This document shows, piece after piece, positions 1-9,768 of a stretch of 64,000 nucleotides of DNA (position 1 is the stretch's first letter; each line of letters begins with the position of its first letter). A program made the translations under genes and the position numbers. The DNA is taken from contig NZ_DS989904.1 of assembly GCF_000155595.1 (NCBI RefSeq), positions 3,862,786 to 3,926,785 on the forward strand, in the 5' to 3' direction. The stretch comes from Synechococcus sp. PCC 7335. Lineage in GTDB: Bacteria; Cyanobacteriota; Cyanobacteriia; Phormidesmidales; Phormidesmidaceae. Below the pieces are notes generated by a model, which searched no databases, had not been told where the DNA came from, and worked only from the letters and a program-made list of their open reading frames with translations.

Positions 1-2598
1 TGTGTTGGTATAGCCCGAGAGCGTTCTTAGACAATAACCCGTTTGAGCATTCCAGATGCGCACAGTGCGGTCTTGATTACTGCTATAGAGCGTTTTTCCA
101 TCTTTTGAAAAGACTACCGACCACATCCAGCTAGTATGACCCAATAAGGATTTCTCACACTCACCAGAATGAACATTCCAGATTTTGATGACACCATCGT
201 AGCTACCACTGACGATTCTGTTCCCACTCGGATCAAAAGCCACTGTCCATACAGAGTTTTGATGGCCCGTTAGTGTTCTAATACATGCCCCCGTTTGGAC
301 ATTCCAAATCCTGACTGTTTGGTCGTTTCCTCCACTGACTAACAGCTGCCCGTTTGGGCTAAAATCGATTTCCCATATGCCATGATTAGGGCTTTCTATC
401 GTCTTGAAGCAATGGCCGCTTTGCCGGTCCCAAAATCTAATCGTTTGGTCGATGCTACCGCTAGCCAGCGTTCGGCCATCCTCTGAAAAGACAACGTTTC
501 TAAGGGCTCCAGTATGACCAACCAACGTTCTTTGACACTGCCCACTCTGCAAATCCCATAGTTTAATGGTCTGATCGCTACTGCCACTAGCAATCTGTTG
601 ACCATCTGGAGAGAATACAGCGGACATTGCTAGTTGGCTATGTCCTTTAAAGGTTTTGATGCAGACGCTGTTACTAATTGCCCAGAGTTTAAGGTGACTA
701 TCGCCACTTCCACTAACTAAATACTGTCCATCGGGTGAAAAAGCCACAGAATAGACCCAATCGGTATGTCCCCTAAACGTTCGTAAGTACTGATTGTCTT
801 CGAGCTGCCAGAGATGAATGTTTCCAAGATGGTCAGCTAGCGCCATCAGGGTATTATCTGGACTCAAGGCTACCGTAGTGACCCCGCCAAAGGTCCCGTT
901 GAACTGACAGTGGCGGAAGTTTGCCGCTGTAAAGTTCACACCGTTGAGCATTGTATCTACGAGATCGGCTTGCCAGATAGCTAACTTTGAAAAGTCGTAG
1001 TTTGAAAGGTCAATACTCAGCGAGCGAGCAAGGTTCAAGATATTGCCTGCGCCGTAGCCCGACAAAATTTGTTTAAGGTTAGATAGAACCGTTTGGATAG
1101 CGCTAGAAATGAACTGCTGCTGAATCAACGTAGAACGAATTTTATCTGCTAGAGGCGTTAAATTCATCCGCTGTTGGCTGGCTCTTACGTAGTCTTTAGT
1201 TGTGGTCTTAGATAGGGCATGAGTACACAACAGCAGTGAATTCTTCATCGCCGAGACATTCAAGCTAAGTGGTGTATTTTCGTCACTTCCCTCATGCATT
1301 CCAAGCGTTTCTAAGTTTTCATAAACGGTTTGAATTAACCGCTCTGTGACGTATTCCATAATCACAGGTTGCTGAGTGCACTGCCCTGAGCGGGTTTCGA
1401 TCAGCGATCGCCAGCTCAGCGACTCAAGCGCCTCAAAGATATCAGAGCGAGATACCGACGGCCAGATATCGTCTTGTAGTTCGGCAACCGTTGTCCACTC
1501 TCGGTTGATTGCTAGCCAATAGAGAATGGTCTGTTCTAAAGAGGATAGGCGCTCGAATTGTTGATCCAGTAAGCGTCTAAGACTGTTGAAAACGAATACT
1601 TCCTCTTCTAGAAAACGCTCGATATCTCCCTCAAACAGTGATTGGATAGAGGTGCTGACTAGCCTAAGAACCAGGGGGTTGTTGTCGTAATATTGGCTAA
1701 GCTGTCGAATACTTTCAGATGAGCCAATCAGTTTCTTTGCTTTAATCATTGCTGTAGCTGCTGCTGACGAGCCACGTAACACAATAGAGCGCGTCACTAA
1801 ACGGTTACTTTCTAAAATGCCAATATCGGTCGGCTTCTCGCGTCCGGTAATCAGCAAACAGCTTGAATGCTGCGTCTGTCCAATCTGTCGCAGGAGATTA
1901 CCATAGTTTTCGTACCCAGCTCGATACTGACCAGATTGGTCATTACTCAAGATGGTTTCCATATTGTCTAAAATCAGTAGACATCGGTGAGTACGTAGCC
2001 AATGCAGCAAACGATCTACCGTTGGTGTCATATCCTGTTGCCAAGACAAAAACGGGACCAAATCTTGAAGCAATGCTTCCAATGGCGGAGCGTTACGCAC
2101 AGAACGCCAGATAACGGCATCAAATTCAGAGCAAATTGCCTGCGCTAACTTAGTTGCCAGATAGGTTTTGCCAACTCCGCCAATTCCCAAAAGCATGACT
2201 AGTCGACATCTTTCAGTCAAAATAGTCTCTTTCAACAGGCTTAGCTCAGCCTCGCGGCCGCAGAATAAGTCAATATCGATAGCCTCTCCCCAGTCCTGAA
2301 TAGGCGTAGAGCTTGGATCTAGCAGCGCAGGGGCAGAACTGAGATCAAGAGCTTGAGTAAGATCGAGATCTTGGGTTGGAGAAGAGTCCGCAACGACGCG
2401 CCAATCGAGACTAAGGCGATCGCATATCTCCAAGAATGTTCCATAGTCAACTGGCTTACCATTCAAAAACCGGCTGATTGTCGAAAGCGCCATTCCTAAG
2501 TCTTCTGACAACGCCCGCTGATTGAATAGGCCGTTACTCTTTAGAGCTTCCTTGACTGTTTGAATACAGCGACTATCAACTTTCAAAGATCGGAGCAT
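1..2598 (-). CDS. HTH-STAND ATPase with WD40 repeats (C-terminus beyond left edge)
   Basis: The reading frame is open from an ATG at 2598 (AAGGA five bases upstream) to base 1, giving about 866 residues with the C-terminus missing. Order of parts: a helix-turn-helix at residues 25-50 (QRALSEDLGMALSTISRFLN), a linker, an NB-ARC/STAND ATPase with Walker A GIGGVGKT at 138-145 and Walker B LLILD ending at D211, a helical region, a short pentapeptide-like stretch (NFTAANFRHCQFN), then at least six WD40 repeats from about residue 570, each ending in the IKLWD/IRIWN type. STAND proteins are ATP-switched sensors whose repeat domain detects a ligand. An N-terminal HTH instead of an enzyme effector suggests a transcriptional output, which is inference. 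It is divergent from the terpene synthase at 2796. Confidence 0.9.
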   Translation of the reverse strand, partial: MLRSLKVDSRCIQTVKEALKSNGLFNQRALSEDLGMALSTISRFLNGKPVDYGTFLEICDRLSLDWRVVADSSPTQDLDLTQALDLSSAPALLDPSSTPIQDWGEAIDIDLFCGREAELSLLKETILTERCRLVMLLGIGGVGKTYLATKLAQAICSEFDAVIWRSVRNAPPLEALLQDLVPFLSWQQDMTPTVDRLLHWLRTHRCLLILDNMETILSNDQSGQYRAGYENYGNLLRQIGQTQHSSCLLITGREKPTDIGILESNRLVTRSIVLRGSSAAATAMIKAKKLIGSSESIRQLSQYYDNNPLVLRLVSTSIQSLFEGDIERFLEEEVFVFNSLRRLLDQQFERLSSLEQTILYWLAINREWTTVAELQDDIWPSVSRSDIFEALESLSWRSLIETRSGQCTQQPVIMEYVTERLIQTVYENLETLGMHEGSDENTPLSLNVSAMKNSLLLCTHALSKTTTKDYVRASQQRMNLTPLADKIRSTLIQQQFISSAIQTVLSNLKQILSGYGAGNILNLARSLSIDLSNYDFSKLAIWQADLVDTMLNGVNFTAANFRHCQFNGTFGGVTTVALSPDNTLMALADHLGNIHLWQLEDNQYLRTFRGHTDWVYSVAFSPDGQYLVSGSGDSHLKLWAISNSVCIKTFKGHSQLAMSAVFSPDGQQIASGSSDQTIKLWDLQSGQCQRTLVGHTGALRNVVFSEDGRTLASGSIDQTIRFWDRQSGHCFKTIESPNHGIWEIDFSPNGQLLVSGGNDQTVRIWNVQTGACIRTLTGHQNSVWTVAFDPSGNRIVSGSYDGVIKIWNVHSGECEKSLLGHTSWMWSVVFSKDGKTLYSSNQDRTVRIWNAQTGYCLRTLSGYTNT

Positions 2599-2672
2599 GA
2601 TTATCCTTAGCTGTACCCGGCTCTAAAATTATGGACGCAAGCGCTCAATCGACCAACGCTCTGATCGCATCT

Positions 2673-2722
2673 TACTCAATCATTTCTTGAAACTCAGTCA
2701 TAAGTCATACAAACTCAGTCAT
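2673..2722. promoter_or_regulatory. Direct repeats between divergent STAND and terpene synthase genes
   Basis: AAACTCAGTCAT occurs at 2690-2701 and again at 2711-2722, exactly 21 bp apart (two helical turns). A weaker copy, TACTCAATCAT, lies at 2673-2683. They are in the only gap between the divergent HTH-STAND gene and the terpene synthase gene. Same-face spacing fits a transcription factor site; the bound protein is unknown. Confidence 0.4.
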
Positions 2723-2795
2723 GATCTCAGGTGTCTTTCGGATGAAATGAGAGTTAGCTCCGATCAACTCTCTAATTGCCATTGAAGCGCAAATC

Positions 2796-3734
2796 ATGAA
2801 AACAGCTCAACCCTTTAGCTATCAGTTCGCTCGCTTCGAGCAACCTGCCGACAAGTGTCTCTATCTACACTCGTTTATAGCCGACTATATCAGTCGCCAT
2901 CAGCTCTTTAGAAAGGTAGAGCGCTACACCAAAATCATCGGCCTTTTTATGCGCTTCTGCAGTCCGCCAGATATCTCCTTCCAAGGACTCAACGCGATAT
3001 GCATGTTTACGACGCTCTCCTTCTTCATAGATGATCAAGCTGACAAGGACAACAACTGTTATTTAGAACGCTTTCAATCAATCATCAAGGGACTAAGATC
3101 ACCAGAAACCAATTCAGAAAATGCGTTGATCGAATTGCTCGATTTTGCTGATAGATTATCTGGACGCGCCCAAATGAACAGCGATTCATTCCGACAGCAT
3201 CTTCTCAACTATATCGCTGCGCAACAGTGGGAAAGAGAACGTATCAGCCGTTCACCAAGTGACTTTAGCCTAGAAGGGTATTACCAGTATCGGCCTGATG
3301 CGATCGCCCTATTTCCTTATCTAGCTCTACTCAAGCTATCAGAGAAAATAGACGAGCTACGGTTTCACCCCCTACAAAGATCACAGCTACTGTTCTTAGA
3401 GCAACTTGCTGCCAAAATTGCTTATCTCGATAACGATATCTGTTCCTGGCAATCTGAACGGACAGAGCCGACAGCGCTGAACCTAGTCAAAGTGTTGAAA
3501 GAAGAGTCATTGCTTAGTTGGGAAAAGAGTCTTCAAGAAGTCACCAGAATTCGCAATTCGACAGTAGAACGATATGTTCACAATCGCGACCAGCTTTTGC
3601 AAGAAGCCGACAGCATAGAACTGAGAAACTACTTCAGTATGCTCGAGTGCAGCGTTACGGGAAACTATGAAGCCATGCAGCATCTTAAGCAACAGCAGCT
3701 GCGCTATGAGCCAGCGGAGTTAGTTACCGTTTAG
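2796..3734 (+). CDS. Class I terpene synthase
   Basis: This 312-residue protein carries all the signature elements of a class I terpene cyclase: the Mg-binding DDxxD motif (DDQAD, 79-83), an arginine pyrophosphate sensor (R166) 47 residues before the NSE motif (N213, S217, E221 in NDICSWQSE), and a C-terminal RY pair (303-304). Such enzymes ionise farnesyl or geranyl diphosphate and cyclise it to a terpene. Length and single-domain form match bacterial mono- and sesquiterpene synthases; the product cannot be read from sequence. No prenyl transferase, P450 or methyltransferase lies beside it, so it stands alone apart from the divergent STAND gene. No clear Shine-Dalgarno sequence precedes the ATG. 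Confidence 0.82.
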   Translation: MKTAQPFSYQFARFEQPADKCLYLHSFIADYISRHQLFRKVERYTKIIGLFMRFCSPPDISFQGLNAICMFTTLSFFIDDQADKDNNCYLERFQSIIKGLRSPETNSENALIELLDFADRLSGRAQMNSDSFRQHLLNYIAAQQWERERISRSPSDFSLEGYYQYRPDAIALFPYLALLKLSEKIDELRFHPLQRSQLLFLEQLAAKIAYLDNDICSWQSERTEPTALNLVKVLKEESLLSWEKSLQEVTRIRNSTVERYVHNRDQLLQEADSIELRNYFSMLECSVTGNYEAMQHLKQQQLRYEPAELVTV

Positions 3735-3768
3735 TGGTGGTAGAAGGGAATCTAAGCTATCTAGCCAA

Positions 3769-5280
3769 TTAAGAAGATCTTCTTTTTATTGACTGCCAAA
3801 GCGAGCTGAATGCGTGAATCAGAATTGCTAGCAGAAAGAAACAGATTGCCCAATAGATAGCACTAGATAGCTGAGATGGCGTAGAGGCATCTGCCCGGAC
3901 TTGCCAGTACTTCGTCTTAGTAGCTCGAAAGATGTTTAGTCCTGTCCATAGCCAGGTTCGTCTAGGAGAAAGATTGAGCTGATGAACCTGTGATAGATCA
4001 TCGACATAAACCGTAAGAAGCGGATTTTGGTAGGTGACGACCACATTGCGAGGAATCAAAATATCCTCTGACTCAAACACGCCTGGAATGACAAACTCTG
4101 GCCAGATGCCATTACGTCCTGTCCAAGCCGTGGCTAGCTGAAATATCAGGGCCGAGCCGTTTTGGCCTAGAGTAAAGTTTCGATCGTGGTTATTCAGTGA
4201 AAGGGAGATAATTCTTGCCGGGCCAAACTGCTCAACTTTGGTGGAGCTTACTTGAGCAGTGAGGGTAAATGCATCGTTCCGCTTTAATGCTGCAGTTAGC
4301 TCGCTAGGAGCCGTTTTGGTAATGAGCCAGCGTTTAGGACTAACAGAAACACTTTCGCGCTGATTGCTAGTAGGTGCCGATGAGCTTTTCCATACGAGCA
4401 GCGGCAGAGATTGAGGCGATCGCACAATTTCTCCTTGAGCGAATCGATAGTTGCCCACCGTGCTTGCCATCGGGGTTCCTTTTTCTAAGAAAGATTCAAT
4501 CTCTCGCTCAGAAGCTACCCGGTCAGATAGCGAAAGGCTGCTGATCTCTCCTCGCCAAGGACGACCCCCCGATACCTCATTACCAACCGTCAGATAGTAG
4601 AACTCTTCCCAAGACTGTAGCGATGTGGCGTGATGCGGAAAAAACAACAGAAAAGCCAGTAGGCATAGCGCGATCGCTGCCCTTACTAACGGTAGAGACA
4701 GTCCCTTTCGCCACTGCCGAGCATAAACTATCAGCCATCCGCCTAGTACGCCGCCAACTGTATTAGATAGCAGATCGTACACAGAAGTGTTTCGAGAGGG
4801 AGCGAATAGCTGTAACAGCTCTACCCCCAACGATACGCAAAAGCTAAATACCAGCAACCGTATAAAAATCGTATGTTGGTTACGCCGGTAGTTACGCTCT
4901 GGGCTGACAGACTGTTGGTTAAGTACCTGGCCAGATCGATGCCAGGCGTAGCTGTGTTCCTTCCACAAGTATCCTAGACCGAATCCAAGCGGCATAAAAA
5001 AGAGAATATTCTGGAACGCATCAACCCAAAACGCGCGGTCTAGCGACGGCTTTTGAAACAAGCCTGCTAACCGCGCTTGGGCTGTCTCTATACCAACGCC
5101 AGAAAAATCAAACTCGTATGGAAAGAGCGTGCCGTGAACAACTATCGCCAAACTGAAGATGACGATGACACATCCTACCCAACGTCTATAGCGGTTGGAT
5201 TTGTAGCGATTAGATTCATGGTGATCAGGCCTACGATTAGATCGATGCGCCAACTTACATACTCCGAACCGTGGCTTCAC
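3769..5280 (-). CDS. VanZ-family membrane protein with LamG-like domain
   Basis: About 503 residues from a GTG at 5280; a TTG at 5253 with GGAG eight bases upstream is an alternative start just after the rpiA stop. The N-terminal 210 residues hold hydrophobic segments and the VanZ pattern ([39 protein letters not shown]). A soluble region of about 220 residues resembles a concanavalin/LamG jelly roll, and a final hydrophobic segment ([18 protein letters not shown]) precedes a basic tail. VanZ proteins sit in the inner membrane; their biochemical role is unsettled. With the GTG start the gene overlaps rpiA by 26 bases and is probably co-transcribed behind it. Confidence 0.7.
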   Translation of the reverse strand: MKPRFGVCKLAHRSNRRPDHHESNRYKSNRYRRWVGCVIVIFSLAIVVHGTLFPYEFDFSGVGIETAQARLAGLFQKPSLDRAFWVDAFQNILFFMPLGFGLGYLWKEHSYAWHRSGQVLNQQSVSPERNYRRNQHTIFIRLLVFSFCVSLGVELLQLFAPSRNTSVYDLLSNTVGGVLGGWLIVYARQWRKGLSLPLVRAAIALCLLAFLLFFPHHATSLQSWEEFYYLTVGNEVSGGRPWRGEISSLSLSDRVASEREIESFLEKGTPMASTVGNYRFAQGEIVRSPQSLPLLVWKSSSAPTSNQRESVSVSPKRWLITKTAPSELTAALKRNDAFTLTAQVSSTKVEQFGPARIISLSLNNHDRNFTLGQNGSALIFQLATAWTGRNGIWPEFVIPGVFESEDILIPRNVVVTYQNPLLTVYVDDLSQVHQLNLSPRRTWLWTGLNIFRATKTKYWQVRADASTPSQLSSAIYWAICFFLLAILIHAFSSLWQSIKRRSS

Positions 5281-5953
5281 CGTCCTTCACTTCACCCACT
5301 AGCACTTCACTCGCTAGCCCTACAAACAATCCGTTTTCTAATACGCCCGGAATATTGTTGATAGTAACTTCCATCTCAGCTGGATTATCGATGCCACCAA
5401 ATCTAACATCTAGTACCATATTGCCTTGGTCTGTAATCACCGGACCATCTTTTTGAATACCCATTCGCATCTCTACTTTGCCGCCTAGCTTTTCTAGTGC
5501 TCTAGTCACTGGCGAAACGGCCATGGGTAATACTTCTACTGGCAGCGCAAAAATCGTCCCAATTTTGTCACTTAGTTTAGAGCTATCCACCACAACCACG
5601 AACCGCTCAGCTAATCCATCAACCACTTTCTCTCTAGTGTGCGCCGCCCCACCGCCTTTGATTAGGTTCATTTGAGGATCCACCTCGTCTGCACCGTCGA
5701 TGGCAATGTCAATATGATCTACTTCATCTAAAGTCGTTAGGGGAATGCCATGTTGCTTGGCTAGTACGGAGGCCTGAAAAGAAGTTGGAATGCCTTTAAT
5801 ATCTGTCAGTTCCCCAGAGGCAATGCGCTCGCCAATAAACTGAATAGCATAGGCGGTCGTCGAGCCAGTCCCTAGTCCGACGATTGTGCCAGACTTGACT
5901 TGGGCAGCCGCAGCGCGACCGACTTCTTGTTTCATTAGCTTAACGGGGTCCAT
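5255..5953 (-). CDS. rpiA: Ribose-5-phosphate isomerase A
   Basis: This 232-residue cytosolic enzyme interconverts ribose 5-phosphate and ribulose 5-phosphate, a step shared by the Calvin cycle and the oxidative pentose phosphate pathway. Diagnostic motifs are GLGTGSTT (26-33, phosphate binding), DGADEVD (86-92) and [11 protein letters not shown] (99-109, catalytic region). Length is normal for RpiA. It diverges from the hydrolase gene at 6021 across 67 bp, and the VanZ gene follows on the same strand with overlap. Confidence 0.97.
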   Translation of the reverse strand: MDPVKLMKQEVGRAAAAQVKSGTIVGLGTGSTTAYAIQFIGERIASGELTDIKGIPTSFQASVLAKQHGIPLTTLDEVDHIDIAIDGADEVDPQMNLIKGGGAAHTREKVVDGLAERFVVVVDSSKLSDKIGTIFALPVEVLPMAVSPVTRALEKLGGKVEMRMGIQKDGPVITDQGNMVLDVRFGGIDNPAEMEVTINNIPGVLENGLFVGLASEVLVGEVKDGEATVRSM

Positions 5954-6020
5954 GGGGTTTCTCCTACATACATGTCGGTTTATAGCATGAGTGATCGCGG
6001 GTAGGGAGTAAAGTTAAACA

Positions 6021-6920
6021 ATGGGTTCAAGTCTATTCAATTGCGGCGATCATCTTGGAGAACAGCGGATCTGGTACTGGCGCGGCTGGCGAGTTCGCTA
6101 TACCCACGTCGTTGGATCAGCGACACATTCAGACAGCTCAGATAATCCGCCATTTCTGCTGCTGCATGGCGCGGGCTCTAGTTTGGAGCAGTGGCGCGAA
6201 AATTTGCTTGAGCTGGCACGCGATCGCCCTGTATACGCGCTAGATCTTGTTGGCTTTGGCGGCTCTGAAAAAATTGCTCATACCGTTAATACGGCACTAT
6301 GGACTCAACAAGTTGCTGATTTCTGGGAAACCTTCTTAGGTAGGCCAATGATTTTAACGGGACATTCGTTAGGTGCACTCGTTGCGCTGCAAACTGCCAC
6401 AACCTATCCTAACCAAGTTGATAGGCTAGTCATGCTAACACTGCCTGCTGCTAGGCAAGAGCTAGGGGGTTCTGCTTCTCGAATTGGAGCGGCTGTAGAA
6501 AGGTGGTTCGCATCACCCCTGTTGATCAGACCGCTGTTTCATCTGATTCGTCAACCTTGGTTGATTCGCTTAGCCTTACGAGCGATCGCTCAACGTCCTC
6601 ACAAAGTAGATAGTGGCCTAGTAGAAGGGTTTTTAAGGCCAACTAGAGACCGAGGGGCAGCTCGCATGTTTTGCTACTTAGTCAAATCCCGAACATCGGA
6701 TAGCTTCAGCCCCCTTACACAAGAGATGGTCGAAAAAGTGCAAGTGCCGACGCTGCTGTTATGGGGAAAATGCGATCGCGTCATTCCCATCGACTGGGGC
6801 CGCTACGTCAATACGCTGAACGATCGGCTCTGCCTAGTTGAGATCGAAGATGCTGGCCACTTCTTCTATGACGAACTCGCTCTCGAATTTCACGACATTG
6901 TCGAACAGTGGTTGTGTTGA
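6021..6920 (+). CDS. Alpha/beta hydrolase
   Basis: A 299-residue single-domain alpha/beta hydrolase. The oxyanion-hole motif LLLHGAGSS (about 47-54), the nucleophile elbow GHSLGA with S116, the acid D252 in WGKCDRVIP and the base H280 in EDAGHFFYDE make a full catalytic triad. This cyanobacterial/plastid branch includes esterase-, haloperoxidase- and pheophytinase-like members, so the substrate cannot be assigned. No signal peptide is seen, so it is probably cytosolic. Divergent from rpiA. Confidence 0.85.
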   Translation: MGSSLFNCGDHLGEQRIWYWRGWRVRYTHVVGSATHSDSSDNPPFLLLHGAGSSLEQWRENLLELARDRPVYALDLVGFGGSEKIAHTVNTALWTQQVADFWETFLGRPMILTGHSLGALVALQTATTYPNQVDRLVMLTLPAARQELGGSASRIGAAVERWFASPLLIRPLFHLIRQPWLIRLALRAIAQRPHKVDSGLVEGFLRPTRDRGAARMFCYLVKSRTSDSFSPLTQEMVEKVQVPTLLLWGKCDRVIPIDWGRYVNTLNDRLCLVEIEDAGHFFYDELALEFHDIVEQWLC

Positions 6921-7165
6921 ACAGGGCTTGATTCGATCTGCCTTTGCGGCCCCAGATAAACAACCAAGCTGAGGTGAACACAGAGGTACTTTCTCAAATT
7001 TGTGCACTCAATTTGCACACACCTTAGTGTCCGGTATAAATTTATGTAAATTAAGTATTCATAATAGTATATATTCCTAAAGAAACGCTAAGCCATGTCT
7101 TGCGGAATAGGCATGAACACCTATCAATACCGCAATATATTTCACATAAATACAACCTGGTTAAA

Positions 7166-7336
7166 ATGATGATGTTTAAAGCGACTCAGCTCTCTTCCGG
7201 CCGCTGGGGTATTTTTAACGGTAGCCGTCTATTAGCCACTGTAGGAAGCCAGCAGGCATTGAACCTCATGAAACTTCAGCTCCCTGGCGAACTTATTTTG
7301 GTCGAAGACCAACAACACGTGAGTGACAATAGATAA
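7166..7336 (+). CDS. Small hypothetical protein
   Basis: About 56 residues starting at the first of three consecutive ATG codons; an upstream in-frame TTG at 7100 would add 22 residues of unlikely sequence. The protein (FKATQLSSGRWGIFNGSRLLATVGS...) has balanced composition and ends VEDQQHV. I do not recognise a named family. The GRWGIFNGSRLLATVG core looks like a beta-hairpin of a real small protein rather than noise. No Shine-Dalgarno sequence is evident, and there are no partner genes nearby. Confidence 0.5.
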   Translation: MMMFKATQLSSGRWGIFNGSRLLATVGSQQALNLMKLQLPGELILVEDQQHVSDNR

Positions 7337-8073
7337 ATGAGCCAGGGATATCACCTTTGGCGGTCTCTTAAGACTTACCCTTCGAGACTCATATCATCAA
7401 ATATAGCGGTATGCAAATATGCGCTATTGCCTAAGTGAGCTATTGCCTTGTATCTAGCACTGGCTGTGACTAAGTTTCGGGTTTTATTCTGCACTTTCTT
7501 ACATCGCTACATGCGTTAGTGGTTTGAGCTATTCGTTTGTTAGAGACGTTAGGCAATAAACGTGCTAAGCCAAATGACTATAGTCTGTCTATATCCTATT
7601 GTTGTGTGGATAAGTGTTGTCATCAACAGTGATAGAAAAAGGTGGTAAAAGCTGCCGTTCAAAGCAGTTCCAATTACCTACCTAATAGGTCTGTTGCGAT
7701 TCCCAAAAAAGAGAAGTGAGTTGTCTCTTTATAAGAAGGTTATTTTGGGCTATGCAGCATGAATATTGCTGCTTGCGCCTGTTCTTGCAATCAGATACAC
7801 CCTTATACGTGGGCAATCTATATGCAAATAATTTATCTTCGCGTATAGCTTATCTTCGCATATACGCATTATAGATTGATTCGCGCACGTTGTTGATTAG
7901 CGCATGCATCCAACCTGATATCTCTATACGTACTATTGATGTGCATCATTTGTTTGACTTTCCAGCGCATCTGTCTATCTTTAACGGACAGGTACGTCTG
8001 TATGGCTATTCAACTGAGCGAAGGTAGTATAGGATGTTTCCACTTGAGACATCCCGCTTCTTCTTGCTCATAC
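7337..8073. other. Long intergenic region upstream of the ECF sigma gene
   Basis: No convincing gene is seen in about 600-740 bp of AT-rich sequence. One perfect DnaA-box-like 9-mer (TGTGGATAA, 7605-7613) and a near repeat around 7835-7872 (TTATCTTCGCGTATA, then TTATCTTCGCATATA) are visible. This may be a long leader or promoter for the sigma factor operon, whose start codon is itself uncertain. Confidence 0.4.
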
Positions 8074-8703
8074 ATGGATTCTGCCTCTCCTAATCAGCAT
8101 GAACACAGTCCTCAGGCTGACTCTGCACTGTGGCAAGCTTTGTGTGCTGGTGAAAATGCAGCTTTGGGCCAGCTGTACGACCGTCATGCTGGCCTAGTTT
8201 ATGGCATCAGTCTAAAGATGCTAATCAATCCTCAAGAAGCAGAAGATTTGACTCAGGATGTTTTTATAAAATTAGTGCAAAGCAAGACATATGATCCTGC
8301 ACGGGGATCGTTGCGAACTTTCTTAAGCGTGCTAACGCGATCACGGGCTCTAGATCGTTTGCGATCGCGTCAGTCTGCCAGTCGTTCTCAACAAAAGTTA
8401 CGGTCAGATTATACGGCCTCTTCTCGAGCGAATATCGACCCGGCTACTCAGAATGTTCTAGAAAATGAACAGGCTGAAACTGTTATGGCGGCGCTCTCTC
8501 AGCTTTCCGACGCCCAAAGGCAGGCCTTGCAGCTAGCCTACTATGACGGACTTACTCAATCGGATATTGCTTCACGTCTGAGTATTCCTCTAGGCACTGT
8601 TAAAGCCAGAACTCGGCGCGGTCTACTTCGGCTCCGAGATATTTTGGCTACTACAAAAGAGGATGAACAGACAGAGAATATGGAGGGAAGGATAGATCAA
8701 TGA
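8074..8703 (+). CDS. ECF-type RNA polymerase sigma factor
   Basis: About 209 residues from the ATG at 8074 (MDSASPNQ...); in-frame ATGs at 7939 and 8002 are possible but add Cys-rich sequence unlike the family. Region 2 is clear (LYDRHAGLVYGISLKMLINPQEAEDLTQDVF) and region 4 has the HTH (LSDAQRQALQLAYYDGLTQSDIASRL then IPLGTVKARTRRGLLRL). No region 3, so it is an ECF (group 4) factor that would direct core RNA polymerase to a stress regulon. Its stop overlaps the next start as ATGA, so it is co-translated with the anti-sigma gene, the usual arrangement for a sigma and its inhibitor. Confidence 0.9.
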   Translation: MDSASPNQHEHSPQADSALWQALCAGENAALGQLYDRHAGLVYGISLKMLINPQEAEDLTQDVFIKLVQSKTYDPARGSLRTFLSVLTRSRALDRLRSRQSASRSQQKLRSDYTASSRANIDPATQNVLENEQAETVMAALSQLSDAQRQALQLAYYDGLTQSDIASRLSIPLGTVKARTRRGLLRLRDILATTKEDEQTENMEGRIDQ

Positions 8704-9575
8704 ATACCCCAACTCCATCTGAACAACAGCTTTTGCTAGCCGGATACATTCTAGGCGATCTCGATGCAGAAGAAAGCCAGGCGTTCGAGCAACTATTGTC
8801 TAGTGATCCAACGGTTCAACAAGAACTTATAGAACTACAAAACTCTTTGGATGCCGTCTATAACCCAGAGATAACCCCACCACCTGCTTTAAAGGCATCT
8901 GTTCTAGCGGCAGTAGAGCAGTCTATTCAAACCTCAACTCCTCAGTCGCAAGCAGAAGATCAGCCCCTCTCCTCGCCTGACTCAGTATCTACAGGCCTAG
9001 CGGTTGGTAATACAGAGTCCGCAAATCCTACCAACTCATCTCGAACAGCAGTAAAGTTTCAAAGAAAGATTTTGCTTTTAGTCAGCGGATTCCTAGCTGC
9101 ACTCAGCCTCTACTTAGGATCGCAAAACTACAGTCTGCGCCAGGCTGTTGAAACGCTCGAGTCTGAGAAAGCTGCTCTTGAACAAACAGATGATGCTGCT
9201 GAACTAGTCACATACTCTTTGGATACAACAGAAAATGCAACGGTAGATGAACAAACTAGTTCTGTCGAAATTTCAGTCAATAGCGATCGCCTAACAGCAG
9301 ATCTAGAGGCGAGAGGGCTACCCGTACTGTCCGAAGACCAGGTATATGCACTATGGACAGTCATACCCGAAGATACGCCAGCGACCAAAGATGCTAAGAA
9401 TGCTATTCTGACAGCCGTCTTTAGGGTAGACGAGGCAGGCAATCAAATCGAGGAGATTATATTACCAGCTGTATTTCGCGATCAGACTCAAATAGAAGCC
9501 ATTGCGGTTACTGTAGAAAATGCCGATCAGCCTCAAGCTCACGAGTCGAGTCCTATCTTATTCCGTCAATTGTGA
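8700..9575 (+). CDS. Anti-sigma factor, RskA-like, single-pass membrane protein
   Basis: This 291-residue protein has an N-terminal cytoplasmic anti-sigma-like segment (YILGDLDAEESQAFEQLLSS), a linker rich in S/P/T, one transmembrane helix near residues 121-142 (KILLLVSGFLAALSLYLG), a coiled segment and a C-terminal extracytoplasmic domain of the anti-sigma-K type (LPVLSEDQVYALWTVIPEDT, later FRVDEAGNQIEEIILPAVF). The HxxxCxxC zinc motif of the ZAS class is absent, so it would be a zinc-free anti-sigma. It overlaps the ECF sigma stop codon by four bases, strongly supporting a sigma/anti-sigma pair responding to an envelope signal. Confidence 0.85.
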   Translation: MNTPTPSEQQLLLAGYILGDLDAEESQAFEQLLSSDPTVQQELIELQNSLDAVYNPEITPPPALKASVLAAVEQSIQTSTPQSQAEDQPLSSPDSVSTGLAVGNTESANPTNSSRTAVKFQRKILLLVSGFLAALSLYLGSQNYSLRQAVETLESEKAALEQTDDAAELVTYSLDTTENATVDEQTSSVEISVNSDRLTADLEARGLPVLSEDQVYALWTVIPEDTPATKDAKNAILTAVFRVDEAGNQIEEIILPAVFRDQTQIEAIAVTVENADQPQAHESSPILFRQL

Positions 9576-9768
9576 TAGCTATCTGCTGATTATGGCTTCT
9601 GTATGATTAACGTTAATCGCTTTGCTATAGCTTCGTACACCGGCTGAACGGTATAGGAGGCAACAGGAAAGCGAGCTGTGGTACCCGTAGCATAGTCTTA
9701 TCTTTCGAGTATGCGGACGGGAAGCATATAGCTTGGGTAATAAATTCTAGGGCAGAGAATTTCAGGAA

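Noticed and set aside
7605-7613. A DnaA box-like TGTGGATAA, possible replication origin
   Set aside because: It is a single 9-mer with no second box, no AT-rich unwinding cluster and no dnaA or dnaN nearby.
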